Assembly: GCF_008935055.1 (NCBI RefSeq)
Contig: NZ_CP043028.1
Location: forward strand, 71,001-135,000
Source: Pseudobutyrivibrio xylanivorans
GTDB taxonomy: Bacteria > Bacillota > Clostridia > Lachnospirales > Lachnospiraceae
Reading direction: 5' to 3'
DNA length: 64,000 nucleotides
Of the stretch, positions 26,562-36,841 are shown one piece after another (positions within the stretch are counted from its first letter, which is position 1; each line of letters opens with the position of its first letter). The notes beneath the pieces are model-generated. The model was not told the DNA's origin, made no database searches, and saw nothing but the letters and a program-made list of their open reading frames with translations. The translations under genes and the position numbers were made by a program.

Positions 26562-26741
26562 TTAAGAACAGTTAATGCTCATGTTTGTAGGATTATTTGT
26601 TGGTACTTCGTTGTCTTTATAGTTATTGTAAATCTCTGCTATTTCTTCCTTTGAAAAGTCTGGGAAGGAGGCATAGAGGGTTTCTAGATCCATCCCTGTG
26701 CTCACAAAGTTTTCTACTGTCATTTGGTCTTTTTTATTCAT
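26562..26741 (-). CDS. Small protein (59 aa) coupled to the integrase-core-domain gene
   Basis: Starts ATG 26741 overlapping the upstream stop as ATGA, which gives translational coupling. Encodes MNKKDQMTVENFVSTGMDLE, then a helical LYASFPDFSKEEIAEIYNNY block and an Asn/Thr-rich tail. Not recognised. Its overlap with the upstream gene suggests a joint role. Confidence 0.6.
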   Translation of the reverse strand: MNKKDQMTVENFVSTGMDLETLYASFPDFSKEEIAEIYNNYKDNEVPTNNPTNMSINCS

Positions 26742-27436
26742 TTATGTCTCTCTTTCTTGAGGTTAACATAGAGTCTTTTTACAAAATCTCTAGCTTCATT
26801 GCCATTTAAATAGAGTGTTTCTCCTTTGTCATCAGTAAAGAGTACGTTTCTTTCTTCATCTTTAACGTAAAAACGATACTTTCCATAGCCACCATTAGGG
26901 TCTTTTTCTTTGATGATACTATACTTACCATCAACAGTGGTTTTGGTCCAGCCATTCATTTTAAAAGATACATCTTCAGGAGACTTAATTACCTTAGGTT
27001 TAGCTGGTTTGCCTTTCCTTTTATCTTCAGGTTTTTGCATTATATTTTCATCAAGGAAACCTGTTCTTTCCAAGTAATCAAAGTAATACCAAAGGCTTTT
27101 ATAGCGCTTATCTTTTCTTTTTTGATCTGGAGATGTTAGTCCAGCTGTTATCCTATTTGGTTTATATAAAGCATTTACATATGACTTAATAATCTCAGGG
27201 GTAACTTTATAGAGTTTCTTATCATCAATATCTTTAGGATCTATTTCCCACTGTTCTGCTAATACAGAATAGAACAAGCGGATATCTAATATGTACTGAT
27301 ATATAGAAGCAATAGATTTAATATTGTCATACTCTAAGCTATGAGCAAAGGCAGCAACTGAACTTGGTAGTGTGTCAGTAATATTAGTGACTGTTCTGCT
27401 GATTTGAGCTTCTTTTTCATCTAAATACTCTTTCAT
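26738..27436 (-). CDS. Integrase-like core-binding (SAM-like) domain protein lacking a catalytic domain
   Basis: 232 residues. The N-terminal half resembles the DNA-binding SAM-like domain of the integrase at 16260 (LPSSVAAFAHSLEYDNIKS..., a R.FYSVLAE helix, then RYKSLWYYFDYLERTGFL). In place of the catalytic domain there is a ~75-residue module with WTKTTVDGKYSIIKEKD and LFTDDKGETLYL. The paralogue at 43638 has the same two parts. It may bind recombination sites without cutting. Coupled to the small ORF 26562. Confidence 0.65.
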   Translation of the reverse strand: MKEYLDEKEAQISRTVTNITDTLPSSVAAFAHSLEYDNIKSIASIYQYILDIRLFYSVLAEQWEIDPKDIDDKKLYKVTPEIIKSYVNALYKPNRITAGLTSPDQKRKDKRYKSLWYYFDYLERTGFLDENIMQKPEDKRKGKPAKPKVIKSPEDVSFKMNGWTKTTVDGKYSIIKEKDPNGGYGKYRFYVKDEERNVLFTDDKGETLYLNGNEARDFVKRLYVNLKKERHK

Positions 27437-27745
27437 AAGAATACCTCGTGTCCTATAAGGACAATTGAAGAATAGGTATGTGGCTCACTTTCAAGTCATC
27501 GTATATTGTAATTTTATCAGTTTTTACGTCTGGATGATAGAAAAATAGCCCTAGAGATATATATACCCTAGAGCTTTGGTATTAGAAAATTTACTTATAA
27601 ACAAAGAAAGACATATGCATTTCTATAGCTACTTATCAGTATAAGAATCAAAATAACTATAGTTTAATTATATAAAAATAATACTGTCAGAATAACTATA
27701 TTTCAAGTTAAACTGACAGTATTTCAAAATCATATTGTTAAAATG
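27437..27745. other. Intergenic region with a leftward terminator
   Basis: Between two leftward genes. At 27681-27722 the inverted repeat ATACTGTCAG/CTGACAGTAT, followed on the - strand by TATTATTTTTA, is a terminator for the gene at 27746. The rest is AT-rich, with two CCCTAGAG direct repeats near 27550-27570. Confidence 0.6.
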
Positions 27746-28885
27746 TTAAACTGACACATAGAATACTTTTCCATTTTTAAATACTATTTTAGCGTCTTCC
27801 ATATACAGATTCTTATTCTCTTCACGACGATTAACAATTTCAGCACCTTTTTGAATACGGATTTTTTCAACCTCTTGTTTTTTCATAGACCTATACTGAA
27901 AATCATCGTTAATCAACGATAATGGCTTATGTACAATTGCATCTAAGCCCTTTCGCTCAAAAATAGCCTGATCAATATCTATACCTAGCGTTTCTTCATG
28001 CATCAAATGCCATTTCTTTGTTTTTTCAATCGTCTTGTCAGTGTACTTAAAACTACTGTCATAAGTCGAATAACATTGTTCAGGTGATAAAGCACCTATA
28101 TGAAATGTATAATTTAAATCTGCAATCGTAAACAATACATTAACAAGCATCATCTGATACTTCTGCCATTCAGAAATATCTTTTGTAGCTTGAGAATACT
28201 TATCAAATGTATCATACTTTCTAAAACTAATCTGCTCTACTTCTATATTCGCCTGATTAAGTAAATTCATACAAGTAGTTTCTAATGATTGAAGTCTACT
28301 TATTTCTTCAGCCCTAAGGGTGACATCTTCTAGTATTTCAGCTTGGAAATCAGCAGCACGTTTAACCTGTGTTACAAGTGTTAGTACTTTGCTCTTATAT
28401 TCGTTCTTTTGATAATCCTGAAGTCTTGATATTCCATCACTAATTGCATTAAGCTCAGCATTAATCTGTTGCATGTAATATTGTCCCACGACAAGAGATG
28501 CTGCTCCCATAGCGGCATTGGCAACATTTACAGCCGCAATATTTTTCATAGCACCATCAACAGACACAAAGTCTGCATTACCTGCAATTTTACCACCCTC
28601 TCTAAACATACCTCTAACTGCGCCTTCAGTAGCTTTAGAGTTAACGAGTTTTGCACCACTAGGCAATATTGCTTGATAAACTCCACTATTGGCTAAACCA
28701 GCAGCTTCCGCAGCTACAACCGTATTTCCAACAACTTGAGCTGCACCTGGCACAGCACTTACAATACGACTGATTACCTTCTCATCCTTAATTTCAACCA
28801 ATGAAAGTTCATTAAATTCATCGGTAGTAACCAATTCTTTTAATTCAACAACTGCTATCTCATTTTTCTTCTTGCGAAAAATCAT
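27746..28885 (-). CDS. Hypothetical protein with hydrophobic/glycine-rich region and coiled coil
   Basis: 379 residues. Residues ~40-140 are Ala/Gly/Val-rich (VPGAAQVVGNTVVAAEAAGL, NVANAAMGAASLVVGQYYM). Residues ~140-250 are long charged helices likely to form a coiled coil. The C-terminus has a basic helix and a short beta end (DAKIVFKNGKVFYVSV). No family is recognised; the arrangement resembles proteins that associate with membranes. Single-gene unit with its own terminator. Confidence 0.6.
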   Translation of the reverse strand: MIFRKKKNEIAVVELKELVTTDEFNELSLVEIKDEKVISRIVSAVPGAAQVVGNTVVAAEAAGLANSGVYQAILPSGAKLVNSKATEGAVRGMFREGGKIAGNADFVSVDGAMKNIAAVNVANAAMGAASLVVGQYYMQQINAELNAISDGISRLQDYQKNEYKSKVLTLVTQVKRAADFQAEILEDVTLRAEEISRLQSLETTCMNLLNQANIEVEQISFRKYDTFDKYSQATKDISEWQKYQMMLVNVLFTIADLNYTFHIGALSPEQCYSTYDSSFKYTDKTIEKTKKWHLMHEETLGIDIDQAIFERKGLDAIVHKPLSLINDDFQYRSMKKQEVEKIRIQKGAEIVNRREENKNLYMEDAKIVFKNGKVFYVSV

Positions 28886-29374
28886 ATTCTACTCCCACAT
28901 CTTCCGTACATCCGGCTGATACTCAACCGTGATATCGTTTATACGGATTTTATTATAATACAAGATATGCTTATTTAGTTATATAAAAGGATAATTTGAT
29001 GAGTTTGTTGTGTCGACACAAGATAAACAACATTCTTTGTTAAACTAACTTTATCTGAAAAACAAAAATAATAAAGTGGCTAAGATTAGCATTAATGGAC
29101 TCGAGAAATTTGATGCTAAAACTTGGGTTGAACCTTCAAGTGAAGTGATTATTTATGTTAATACACCAACTATATAGCTTGCATCAGATGAGGGATTGCA
29201 TTAATCCCTCATCTTGATTAATGAATTATGAATATTCAATTTAAGCAATGCTTAGCCAACCATGTTTGTTAGTAAAATGCTTTACCACTTTTTCAAGATT
29301 TTCGATAAATACAGGCTTTAGAATAAAGCGAGAACTCATGTAATTTAACGATGCAAGCACAATGAATTCGTAAC
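28886..29374. other. Gap between the hypothetical gene and hsdS, with a strong hairpin and a partial site
   Basis: At 29187-29213 an 11-bp perfect stem GATGAGGGATT/AATCCCTCATC lies downstream of the hsd operon. At 28923-28951 there is a near-palindromic CCGTGATATCGTTTATACGG site that resembles part of the sequence beside the repeat at 43415. A short + strand frame (29043-29178) has no good start and is probably a remnant. Confidence 0.4.
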
Positions 29375-30628
29375 TTACTCTGAAATTGATGCTTGTCCAT
29401 TCATGAAGATTGGCAAGAGCCAATCTCTTAATTTATTCAATTGATCTATTTCTGATCTAATAGCCAACATTTTTATGTCAAGAGGTTCGGTTATACTAAT
29501 GAACTTTTCACGGAGCGAACTTGGTATTTCTGGCAAGACAAAACTATTCATATTCTCTTGATTAATCTTATACTGAATAGATCCTGTTTTGATTTTTACA
29601 ACTGGTATGTCTTTTAAAATCATTTGTAGAAGTAGACAAGAATATCCGCTTGCAGGTTTTAACACATGCGCGTGATTATTAATCCAGCATTTGCCATGAA
29701 TTCTTTGTAGGACAGGATGACCGTTTTTATCCATGACCGAACCATCTTCAGCAAGAAGGATATAATCACCATCAAAGATATATTTGTTCACATAATCCAT
29801 TATTTCAGTTGCTCCATAATAAGGATAGGCCCCTTGCATAGATAACCTTTCATTTGCAGATAAGGGTATCCTTTCTGAATCAAGACATGTTGTAATCTCC
29901 CCAACTGTAGTTGTATTCCAAGTCGCAGGAATGCTTTTGCCTAAAGATTCACTGTATATAAGTTTACCCCCCGACGCTTTATAAGGTTTGCGTTCCTCAT
30001 TAGGATAGTCATACTGAGTGAACCAATAGTCATATATGCTACAAACCTGCTTGTATAAATTGTCGTATATCCTATTATTTAATTCTATCTTCTGTGATAC
30101 ACATTCTACACACTCAACAATTTTCTTCTGCGCTTCTAGGCTTTCTGGATAAGATATTTGCAAATCTCTAACCTCTCCTAATGTAAGAAGAGGCACCGTA
30201 CTCCCTTTATTATTGTTCATCAAACATTTTTTCATCCACGGGCTACAAAACCAATAATATGCATACTTTACATCAACTAGTGATTGATTTATTCTTGCAC
30301 GTATTTGTTTATTAGATATAACATATTCCTTATATTTTGAATCTCTAGGAATTAATCCTACTTGCCCTATTGTTCCAGCAGCAGTGAAAATCAAATCATC
30401 ACTGTATGCATAGCAATTAAGCTCATCAGCTTTTTCCTTAGTGACAAAAACAAATCCCTCATCATTAAATTTCTCATATGATAAATTTAAATTGTTACCC
30501 CTTATTACTGGGACGCCTTTATCAACAAAATATTTACTGGAAATATTTGAACCAAATGGTCCAGATATCAGTGAACCTTTCTCTTTTATACATATATTTT
30601 CAAGTTTAGACGTTATTATTTTGCTCAT
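29375..30628 (-). CDS. hsdS: Type I restriction enzyme specificity subunit HsdS
   Basis: 417 residues with two target-recognition domains, each followed by a conserved helical spacer (LEAQKKIVECVECVSQKIELNNRIYDN and a C-terminal KLRDWLLPIFMNGQ block). It gives sequence specificity to the methylase and nuclease. It starts inside the end of hsdM (23-nt overlap), so translation is coupled. The recognised DNA sequence cannot be read from the protein. Confidence 0.92.
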   Translation of the reverse strand: MSKIITSKLENICIKEKGSLISGPFGSNISSKYFVDKGVPVIRGNNLNLSYEKFNDEGFVFVTKEKADELNCYAYSDDLIFTAAGTIGQVGLIPRDSKYKEYVISNKQIRARINQSLVDVKYAYYWFCSPWMKKCLMNNNKGSTVPLLTLGEVRDLQISYPESLEAQKKIVECVECVSQKIELNNRIYDNLYKQVCSIYDYWFTQYDYPNEERKPYKASGGKLIYSESLGKSIPATWNTTTVGEITTCLDSERIPLSANERLSMQGAYPYYGATEIMDYVNKYIFDGDYILLAEDGSVMDKNGHPVLQRIHGKCWINNHAHVLKPASGYSCLLLQMILKDIPVVKIKTGSIQYKINQENMNSFVLPEIPSSLREKFISITEPLDIKMLAIRSEIDQLNKLRDWLLPIFMNGQASISE

Positions 30629-32258
30629 AATTAACCTTTTTTAACTGTTCTATTATTTCCTTTTGCAGTTTCGCCCCTTCATCAAATAATTCCTGTAACT
30701 CAACCATATAGTTATTCATTTTATCGGTAAACTCCTGAGGTGTTAGTTCTACATAATCTATCTTTACCTCAAAATACTGTCCAGCTGAAAATGACAATTT
30801 TTTCTTTTCTATATCTTCGTATTTTACAACCACACTGAAATCATCAACCGGCTCCTTCTTAATAAAGATATCAATTATTCTTCTTATTTCACTATCACTA
30901 AGAACTGTCTTTTGATATTTGCCATCAATCTTTTCTTTAGTACCAAGATTTGAAGCATCCATCAATACGACATCTCCATCTTTATTTGATTTATCTAAAA
31001 AGATAATTGATACATTCGTTCCAGTAGTTGCAAAAATATTAGAAGGCATTGATATAACACCTTTTAGCATTCTCTCACGAATTATTCTATCGCGGATTTT
31101 CTTTTGAATACCACTTCCGGCAGTCAAAAATCCGGTTGGAACAACAATCGCTGCTTTACCGTCCTCTTTCATTGAATCAATAATATGTTGTAAAAACATA
31201 AGATATATGGCCATCTTAGATTTATCTTTATTTGGAACGTTTGGCACTCCTGCCCAAAACCGTTTATTATACTTACTACCAGCCAATTCATCTCTAGTCT
31301 CACTAAAATCAACATTAAAAGGCGGATTCGATACAATAAAATCAAAATGCTCAATATCTGTTTTTTTCTTATTTAAATGTCTAGGATAAAGCAACGTATC
31401 GTCTTGAATTACATTGGGCAACGAATGCACAAGATTATTTAGAATCAAATTTAATCTCATAAATTCGTTAGACTTTTGTGTAATATCCTGAGTATAAATA
31501 GTACAATGTTCTTCTCCTATCTGATGTGCCATAGCTAACACTAGCGTTCCTGTACCAGCAGAAGGATCATATACTGTCACATTTGTTGCGCCTTCAGGAG
31601 CCATAATCTTTGCAATAATTCCTGCAATAACGTGCGGAGTGTAATACTCTGCATATCGTCCAGAATCTTTATTGTAGTCCTTTATTAAATATTCAAAAAT
31701 ATCCGCAAAAAAATCATATTTCTGTTCAAAAACATTCTCAAAACTACTTGTTGCTAGTTTTTGTATAATTGCACTACATAGTGAATCCTTCTTCTCATCG
31801 TCTGCGATTTCTCTAGATATTGGTGAAAATAGTTTTATTTGAGCTTTTCCACCAGTATGCACAGAAAAAATCTCCATGTTCTTTTTTGAAATTTCTTCAA
31901 GTGCCTTATCGAATATGTTATGAAAATCCTCTTCGCCCTTGCGACTAAATATTGTAGATATCAGCTGCTCTTTACCAAGAACAGCGGTTCCTGCATCTAG
32001 ACTAAGTAACATAATTTCATATTCTTCATCACTTTTGCTCTTTAGTAAGCTTTCAATTTCTTTATTACTTTTTCCTTGAAACTCTGGAACATTTTTTCCT
32101 AAATCATATATAAATTTATCGTTCAAAAATTTATAAAGAAATGATTGAGTTATAATCTTGTATTCCCCTGGACTATTGCCTGCTCCGGCCAAATTACATG
32201 CTGACTTTAAATCATCAATCATGGCATATGTTTCTTGTTTTATTTCTGAAATATTCAT
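30606..32258 (-). CDS. hsdM: Type I restriction-modification methylase HsdM
   Basis: 550 residues. The N-terminal helical domain (residues 1-170) is followed by the N6-adenine methyltransferase core: AdoMet motif DPSAGTGTLVLAMA, catalytic NPPFN, and RDRIIRERMLKGVISMPSNIFA. It methylates adenine in the host target sequence. It lies between hsdR and hsdS, two bases after the hsdR stop, within one leftward operon. Confidence 0.96.
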   Translation of the reverse strand: MNISEIKQETYAMIDDLKSACNLAGAGNSPGEYKIITQSFLYKFLNDKFIYDLGKNVPEFQGKSNKEIESLLKSKSDEEYEIMLLSLDAGTAVLGKEQLISTIFSRKGEEDFHNIFDKALEEISKKNMEIFSVHTGGKAQIKLFSPISREIADDEKKDSLCSAIIQKLATSSFENVFEQKYDFFADIFEYLIKDYNKDSGRYAEYYTPHVIAGIIAKIMAPEGATNVTVYDPSAGTGTLVLAMAHQIGEEHCTIYTQDITQKSNEFMRLNLILNNLVHSLPNVIQDDTLLYPRHLNKKKTDIEHFDFIVSNPPFNVDFSETRDELAGSKYNKRFWAGVPNVPNKDKSKMAIYLMFLQHIIDSMKEDGKAAIVVPTGFLTAGSGIQKKIRDRIIRERMLKGVISMPSNIFATTGTNVSIIFLDKSNKDGDVVLMDASNLGTKEKIDGKYQKTVLSDSEIRRIIDIFIKKEPVDDFSVVVKYEDIEKKKLSFSAGQYFEVKIDYVELTPQEFTDKMNNYMVELQELFDEGAKLQKEIIEQLKKVNYEQNNNV

Positions 32259-32260
32259 TT

Positions 32261-35200
32261 TTATTTCCAGGTCCTTTCATGAAAGTATTCTTCGGAAATA
32301 CAATTTCCGATTTCTTTTACATTCTGAGCATTTAGCCGAATATCATTATTGTTAAATTCTTTTAATATTAAACGGTACATACTTTTTTGAAAATACGGTT
32401 CATTATCAAGAACGTTTTCATTATCATACACTTGCTTATCAACAGAATTTTTTACTGAAAGTAATATTCTGTTTAGCACAATATCAGTTGCAACTGGACT
32501 AATGCCCTCACGTAATCTTTTATGCGTTCTCATATACTTCAGATCACCATTATATTTTCTAGCTAGCATTGCATCCGCAAGATTCTTTTTTTTCGCTGCG
32601 TCTTCTATTCTATTTAGTTCCTTAATATGAGAATCCATCTCTTCTGCTGTTAATTCCTCAATATTTTTCTTTGCAAATAATCTTTGTAATTCATCAACTA
32701 ATAAGACATATTCTGGATCTTTGGGATCATTATTACGCTGCAGTTCTGCCCGTGTATGCTCTAATGATTCTCGGAATTTATCTGCAATAACCATTTCACT
32801 TTCTGACACCTTATGGAACCTGAAGTCTATTCCATCCAAAGCCATATTTAAAATGGCAGACATGTCCTCCGCATTAGCCAATGCTTCCTTTTGATTTACT
32901 ATATTGATTCGATTTGTTACTTCATTGTATAGAGACTTTATATTATCAAGGGTAAATCTATTTGCTAAATCATCATAACCATATAGCTTTGATAAATTAG
33001 CCAATTCCTTATATAGTTCTATAGCTTTACGAACTTCTATCAATTCACTTTTTTCTAATTCTGAAATTTGCTGTGAGAATATTTCTGCATTCTCTGTATC
33101 AAATAAAAAAAGCTTTTCGGAAATATAATCTAACTCTTTTTTAATCTCATCTTCGCCTTTTAGAATGTTGTTATATTCCTCAAAGGCATCTCCTAACTCT
33201 TGCTGAAGTTCTTCGAAATAGGCCTTATTTGTCTTATCAAATTCTTTTCTAATATCAGCAAAATCAACAACATAACCATATCTATAATTTTTATATGGTC
33301 TGTTAACCCTGGTTAAAGCCTGAAGTAAATTATGTTCAGTAATCTTTCTGCAAAGATAAAGCTTTTTGAGTCTATTCGCATCAAATCCAGTAAGTAACAT
33401 GCGATAAACCACCAGAAAATCTATTTGTCCTTGCTTAAATTCATTTTGCTCGTGAGCTCTTGTATCTTTATCATCTTCATCATGCAATATTAAGGCACAA
33501 GAATAATCTTTATCTAATAAAAGTTCGCTATCATCCTGCTCATCTGCCAGTGCCACTTTGTAATTCTTAGACTTTATTTCCTCGAAAACAGCTCTAGCTT
33601 GTGATTCCGATTCGCAAACTATCATACCTCCGATGCTATCATCATTAAGCCTGAGTCTACTCCTTGTAAAATCGTCAATTATATACTTTACCAATGGTCT
33701 AACATAAGCTTTGTGCGCATATATATCTTTCGTAGGCAATGAGCCTTTAATAGCTTTGAGTTCTTTTAAAGCTGCCATTAGGCTCATTCTATACTCAGTC
33801 TTAATTCCTTCTCTTATTAATCTAAGAGTATACCTATCCGCAATTGAGCTGTTATAAAAGTACTTATGAATATAGTGCCCAAATACATCTGTTGTATTAT
33901 AGTCTCCACTAATCAGAGGCGTTCCAGTTAACGCAATCATTACTGCATTTCTATCTGAAGCTATTAAATTTGCAAGAAATGACCCTGTCGGATTATAGCT
34001 TCTATGTGCCTCATCTAAAAAATAAATCCTCTGTATATTCAAATCGTAATCTAAAGATTTAGAAATAGCATTTGCAGATAGCTTTTGAATATTAATAACA
34101 GTAATAGATAGTTCACCGGTATTATTTTTTTCGCCTGGTTTCGTAAATACTTTTTCAAATTCAGCTTTGTTTTTGACCTCATCAACAACAAGTCCTCGAG
34201 AACGAAACTCGTCTGCAGCCTGTCGAAGTAAATCTAATCTATCTACAATAAAATAAAACTTCGCTATTATCCCTTGCTTTTGATAATAATCCTTCAAATA
34301 ATGTGTATTGTAAAATGCAAGTTCAGTCTTACCGCTTCCTTGCGTGTGCCAAATTACCCCTTTCTTTACACCATCATCTAATTTTTTCTCAATTGCTTTT
34401 GTGGCAAATAGCTGAGGATATCTCATAATATGCTTTTCTAATCTTCTAATCCCTGTATCAGGATCTACTTTATCGACAAAGCATATTGCATATTTTAAAA
34501 GCATCATGAATCGCTCATGCGAAAGCATAGATGTAATAATTCTATTTGTAGGAGTAGTTGAAGACATATTAGTATCATACTCACCACTTCCCTTTATAGA
34601 AAACAGATTATTATCCTTTAAAATTTTCTTTTCCACATCAACATCTATTTCAGAGATGTTGTCAAATATAGAACTGTCTTCTTCCCTAAAATGACTAAAG
34701 AATAATTTTTTATAATCTGTGGTCGAATAAAATGCTCCTTCTAACGGAATGACCTCAGTATCATCATATTCACTATTATTTGAGAAAATCATAAACTGTG
34801 TAATATTTGCAAACCGGCGGAATTTCTTGTTTGCAAAACGTTTATTAATTCTTTCATATTCAGCTTGTATTCCATTTTTATTATTCGGTTTCTTTACCTC
34901 TATAAAAACAAGCGGCATTCCATTAACCAAAACTGTAATATCCGGTCTAAACTCTTCACTTCCATTTTTACAAGTAAATTCAGTGACTACCTCATATATA
35001 TTTTTAAAACCATCAATAGAATCAAAATCTATTAACTTGAGTCCCTTATAACCTTTCTTTAGATAAGTATAAAAGCCCTGTCCCAAATCCTCTTGATTTA
35101 ATGTATCTTTTAAATCTGCTATTATATCTTTTGCTTCTTGCTCAGAAATATTAGTTCCATTAATATTATTTATTCCATCACGAAAAGAACCAATAAAAAT

Positions 35201-35323
35201 ATTGGTATCCTCATCATATTTTCCATCAGATTCTTTTAATGACTTATACGTGTATCCTAGTCTTGTAAAATGAACAAGTGCTGGAATCTTTACTCTAGAA
35301 TCTTCATTATGTATTACCGCCAT
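32261..35323 (-). CDS. hsdR: Type I restriction enzyme motor/nuclease subunit HsdR
   Basis: 1020 residues from ATG 35323, which has AGGAGA seven bases upstream; the frame runs on to 35410 without a good start. The N-terminal nuclease site is PDITVLVNGMPLVFIEVKK (PD-(D/E)xK type). The motor has Walker A HTQGSGKTELA, DEAH box FLDEAHRS and TGTPL motif III. It translocates DNA and cuts unmethylated foreign DNA. First gene of hsdRMS. Gene order R-M-S with a single promoter region at ~35330-35420. Confidence 0.96.
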   Translation of the reverse strand: MAVIHNEDSRVKIPALVHFTRLGYTYKSLKESDGKYDEDTNIFIGSFRDGINNINGTNISEQEAKDIIADLKDTLNQEDLGQGFYTYLKKGYKGLKLIDFDSIDGFKNIYEVVTEFTCKNGSEEFRPDITVLVNGMPLVFIEVKKPNNKNGIQAEYERINKRFANKKFRRFANITQFMIFSNNSEYDDTEVIPLEGAFYSTTDYKKLFFSHFREEDSSIFDNISEIDVDVEKKILKDNNLFSIKGSGEYDTNMSSTTPTNRIITSMLSHERFMMLLKYAICFVDKVDPDTGIRRLEKHIMRYPQLFATKAIEKKLDDGVKKGVIWHTQGSGKTELAFYNTHYLKDYYQKQGIIAKFYFIVDRLDLLRQAADEFRSRGLVVDEVKNKAEFEKVFTKPGEKNNTGELSITVINIQKLSANAISKSLDYDLNIQRIYFLDEAHRSYNPTGSFLANLIASDRNAVMIALTGTPLISGDYNTTDVFGHYIHKYFYNSSIADRYTLRLIREGIKTEYRMSLMAALKELKAIKGSLPTKDIYAHKAYVRPLVKYIIDDFTRSRLRLNDDSIGGMIVCESESQARAVFEEIKSKNYKVALADEQDDSELLLDKDYSCALILHDEDDKDTRAHEQNEFKQGQIDFLVVYRMLLTGFDANRLKKLYLCRKITEHNLLQALTRVNRPYKNYRYGYVVDFADIRKEFDKTNKAYFEELQQELGDAFEEYNNILKGEDEIKKELDYISEKLFLFDTENAEIFSQQISELEKSELIEVRKAIELYKELANLSKLYGYDDLANRFTLDNIKSLYNEVTNRINIVNQKEALANAEDMSAILNMALDGIDFRFHKVSESEMVIADKFRESLEHTRAELQRNNDPKDPEYVLLVDELQRLFAKKNIEELTAEEMDSHIKELNRIEDAAKKKNLADAMLARKYNGDLKYMRTHKRLREGISPVATDIVLNRILLSVKNSVDKQVYDNENVLDNEPYFQKSMYRLILKEFNNNDIRLNAQNVKEIGNCISEEYFHERTWK

Positions 35324-35429
35324 AGACACATCTCCTATATGAATTAAAAGCATGTAAAAACACATAGTAATTATAGCATATATATTCTTGCCATGTATTT
35401 GAAATAACACTTTAACAACCTATAAAGTA

Positions 35430-35765
35430 TTATTCGCTATCTATTAATATCCCGGAACAATTAACCAGTTTCAAATACTCTCCTTCGTTCAAATGAACAT
35501 CTACACCGTCCGTCACCATATGAGCTTCTACTGTAGATTCTAAACTCATCGATGGGTTGGTGGCTATCTGATAACCACTATACTTATTTGGGTCTATTCT
35601 TTGTAAATGCCACGTACCACTTTCTGTTCCACATGTCACCTCATATTTCATGTAGATTGGATATTTCTTACTGTTATCCAGATGGTATGGTTTAAATGCC
35701 CATATTAACAATGCTAATGTTAATATGCTTCCCCTTATAAGATGCTTTTTCAAATATTTTTTCAA
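35430..35765 (-). CDS. Small exported or membrane-anchored hypothetical protein
   Basis: 111 residues. A basic start and hydrophobic segment (RGSILTLALLIWAF) form a signal anchor, followed by a ~85-residue extracytoplasmic domain with two cysteines (VTCGTESGTWHLQRI and KLVNCSG) that could pair. No family recognised. Lies between hsdR and the RNase H-like gene. Confidence 0.55.
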   Translation of the reverse strand: MKKYLKKHLIRGSILTLALLIWAFKPYHLDNSKKYPIYMKYEVTCGTESGTWHLQRIDPNKYSGYQIATNPSMSLESTVEAHMVTDGVDVHLNEGEYLKLVNCSGILIDSE

Positions 35766-35790
35766 AAATTACCTCCCATAAAAATTATTC

Positions 35791-36777
35791 TTATACCGCT
35801 TCATTTTTAAAATAGTTCTTCAGCTGATTTGCCAAATCAAATTGCTCCAACTTATCAAATTCAGCTTTTGAAAAAGTAACAACCACATTTTGCCTAGATA
35901 AGGCATCTGCCTTAGTATTATATCCCCTGCTTACATGGCTAACATTGACAGAATTGAAACACTTATATAATGCAAGTTCTTTCTTCTTCTTGTTCCAATG
36001 ATGTTTTGCGGTCAGATTATCAATCCAAATGTGCACATCTTGAGTGTAGTTATAATCATAAAGAAGCGTAAACAACGCATTTCCTATGGCTTCTAGGGTA
36101 ATATCTTCAACATGATTAGTACTTCGAACCTGTCCTACTTTCTCACAAACAATATTTGCATAATTAAGTTCAGATTCTTTCTTGATTTTGCCCTTTGCTA
36201 TTATGAAGCTGTAATTACTGACGAGCCCTCCTTTTGGATGCAGTGGATGCTTTTTGTTAGTTTCATCAATGAAAATCGTCACGCTTTCCACTCGCTGATT
36301 TGATTTTGAGCCACCCTCTTGCAATGCACTATCGCATAAATAAGATTCTGCTATTTCATATAAAAAATCCTTAGCAATTCTATTTGCCTGAATGGGATTC
36401 TGCAAATACTCACGGAAATTCTCATAATCAATAATGGTGCGAGTATTTTCATAAAGCAACTGCCCTTCCCAATATGAAACCCTCCTAGCAAGATTATTCA
36501 TCATTATTTCGACTTCCTTAGTTACTATCTCAGGATGTCTCCTTTGAATATCTTGATAGCCAAAAAAATTAGATTTCGCCTCACGCAGACTATTTAAATC
36601 CAACTCATATAAAAAATGTACATTCAGCTGCATCATACGTAGAGAATACTTCCTAAGTAGTCCAATCAGGGCTCTGATTTCATTTTCTATCTCAGTATTG
36701 GCTTTAGTTTTGCAATACTGTCCCCTAAGATTCAAAGCATATAATGCAAGCTTTATGTATTCATCCAATATTGTCAT
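35791..36777 (-). CDS. RNase H-like fold protein with N-terminal helical domain
   Basis: 328 residues. Residues ~1-150 are helical. The C-terminal ~170 residues fit an RNase HI-like fold: VTIFIDET (first Asp), an acidic helix start, HIWIDNLTAKHHW (third acidic site) and VSRGYNTKADALSRQ (last Asp). These are the four acidic positions of RNase HI. The protein at 52450 is a clear paralogue across its whole length. Whether it cleaves RNA-DNA hybrids is unknown. It lies next to an orphan methylase unit. Confidence 0.7.
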   Translation of the reverse strand: MTILDEYIKLALYALNLRGQYCKTKANTEIENEIRALIGLLRKYSLRMMQLNVHFLYELDLNSLREAKSNFFGYQDIQRRHPEIVTKEVEIMMNNLARRVSYWEGQLLYENTRTIIDYENFREYLQNPIQANRIAKDFLYEIAESYLCDSALQEGGSKSNQRVESVTIFIDETNKKHPLHPKGGLVSNYSFIIAKGKIKKESELNYANIVCEKVGQVRSTNHVEDITLEAIGNALFTLLYDYNYTQDVHIWIDNLTAKHHWNKKKKELALYKCFNSVNVSHVSRGYNTKADALSRQNVVVTFSKAEFDKLEQFDLANQLKNYFKNEAV

Positions 36778-36841
36778 ACATTCTAATGCTCCAATCTTTA
36801 TTCATCTTGCATAGAACATGGATGCCTATAGTGCTTTGCGG

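Noticed and set aside
29241..29423. 60-aa leftward frame overlapping the end of hsdS
   Set aside because: Overlaps hsdS in another frame, with no ribosome site or recognisable domain.
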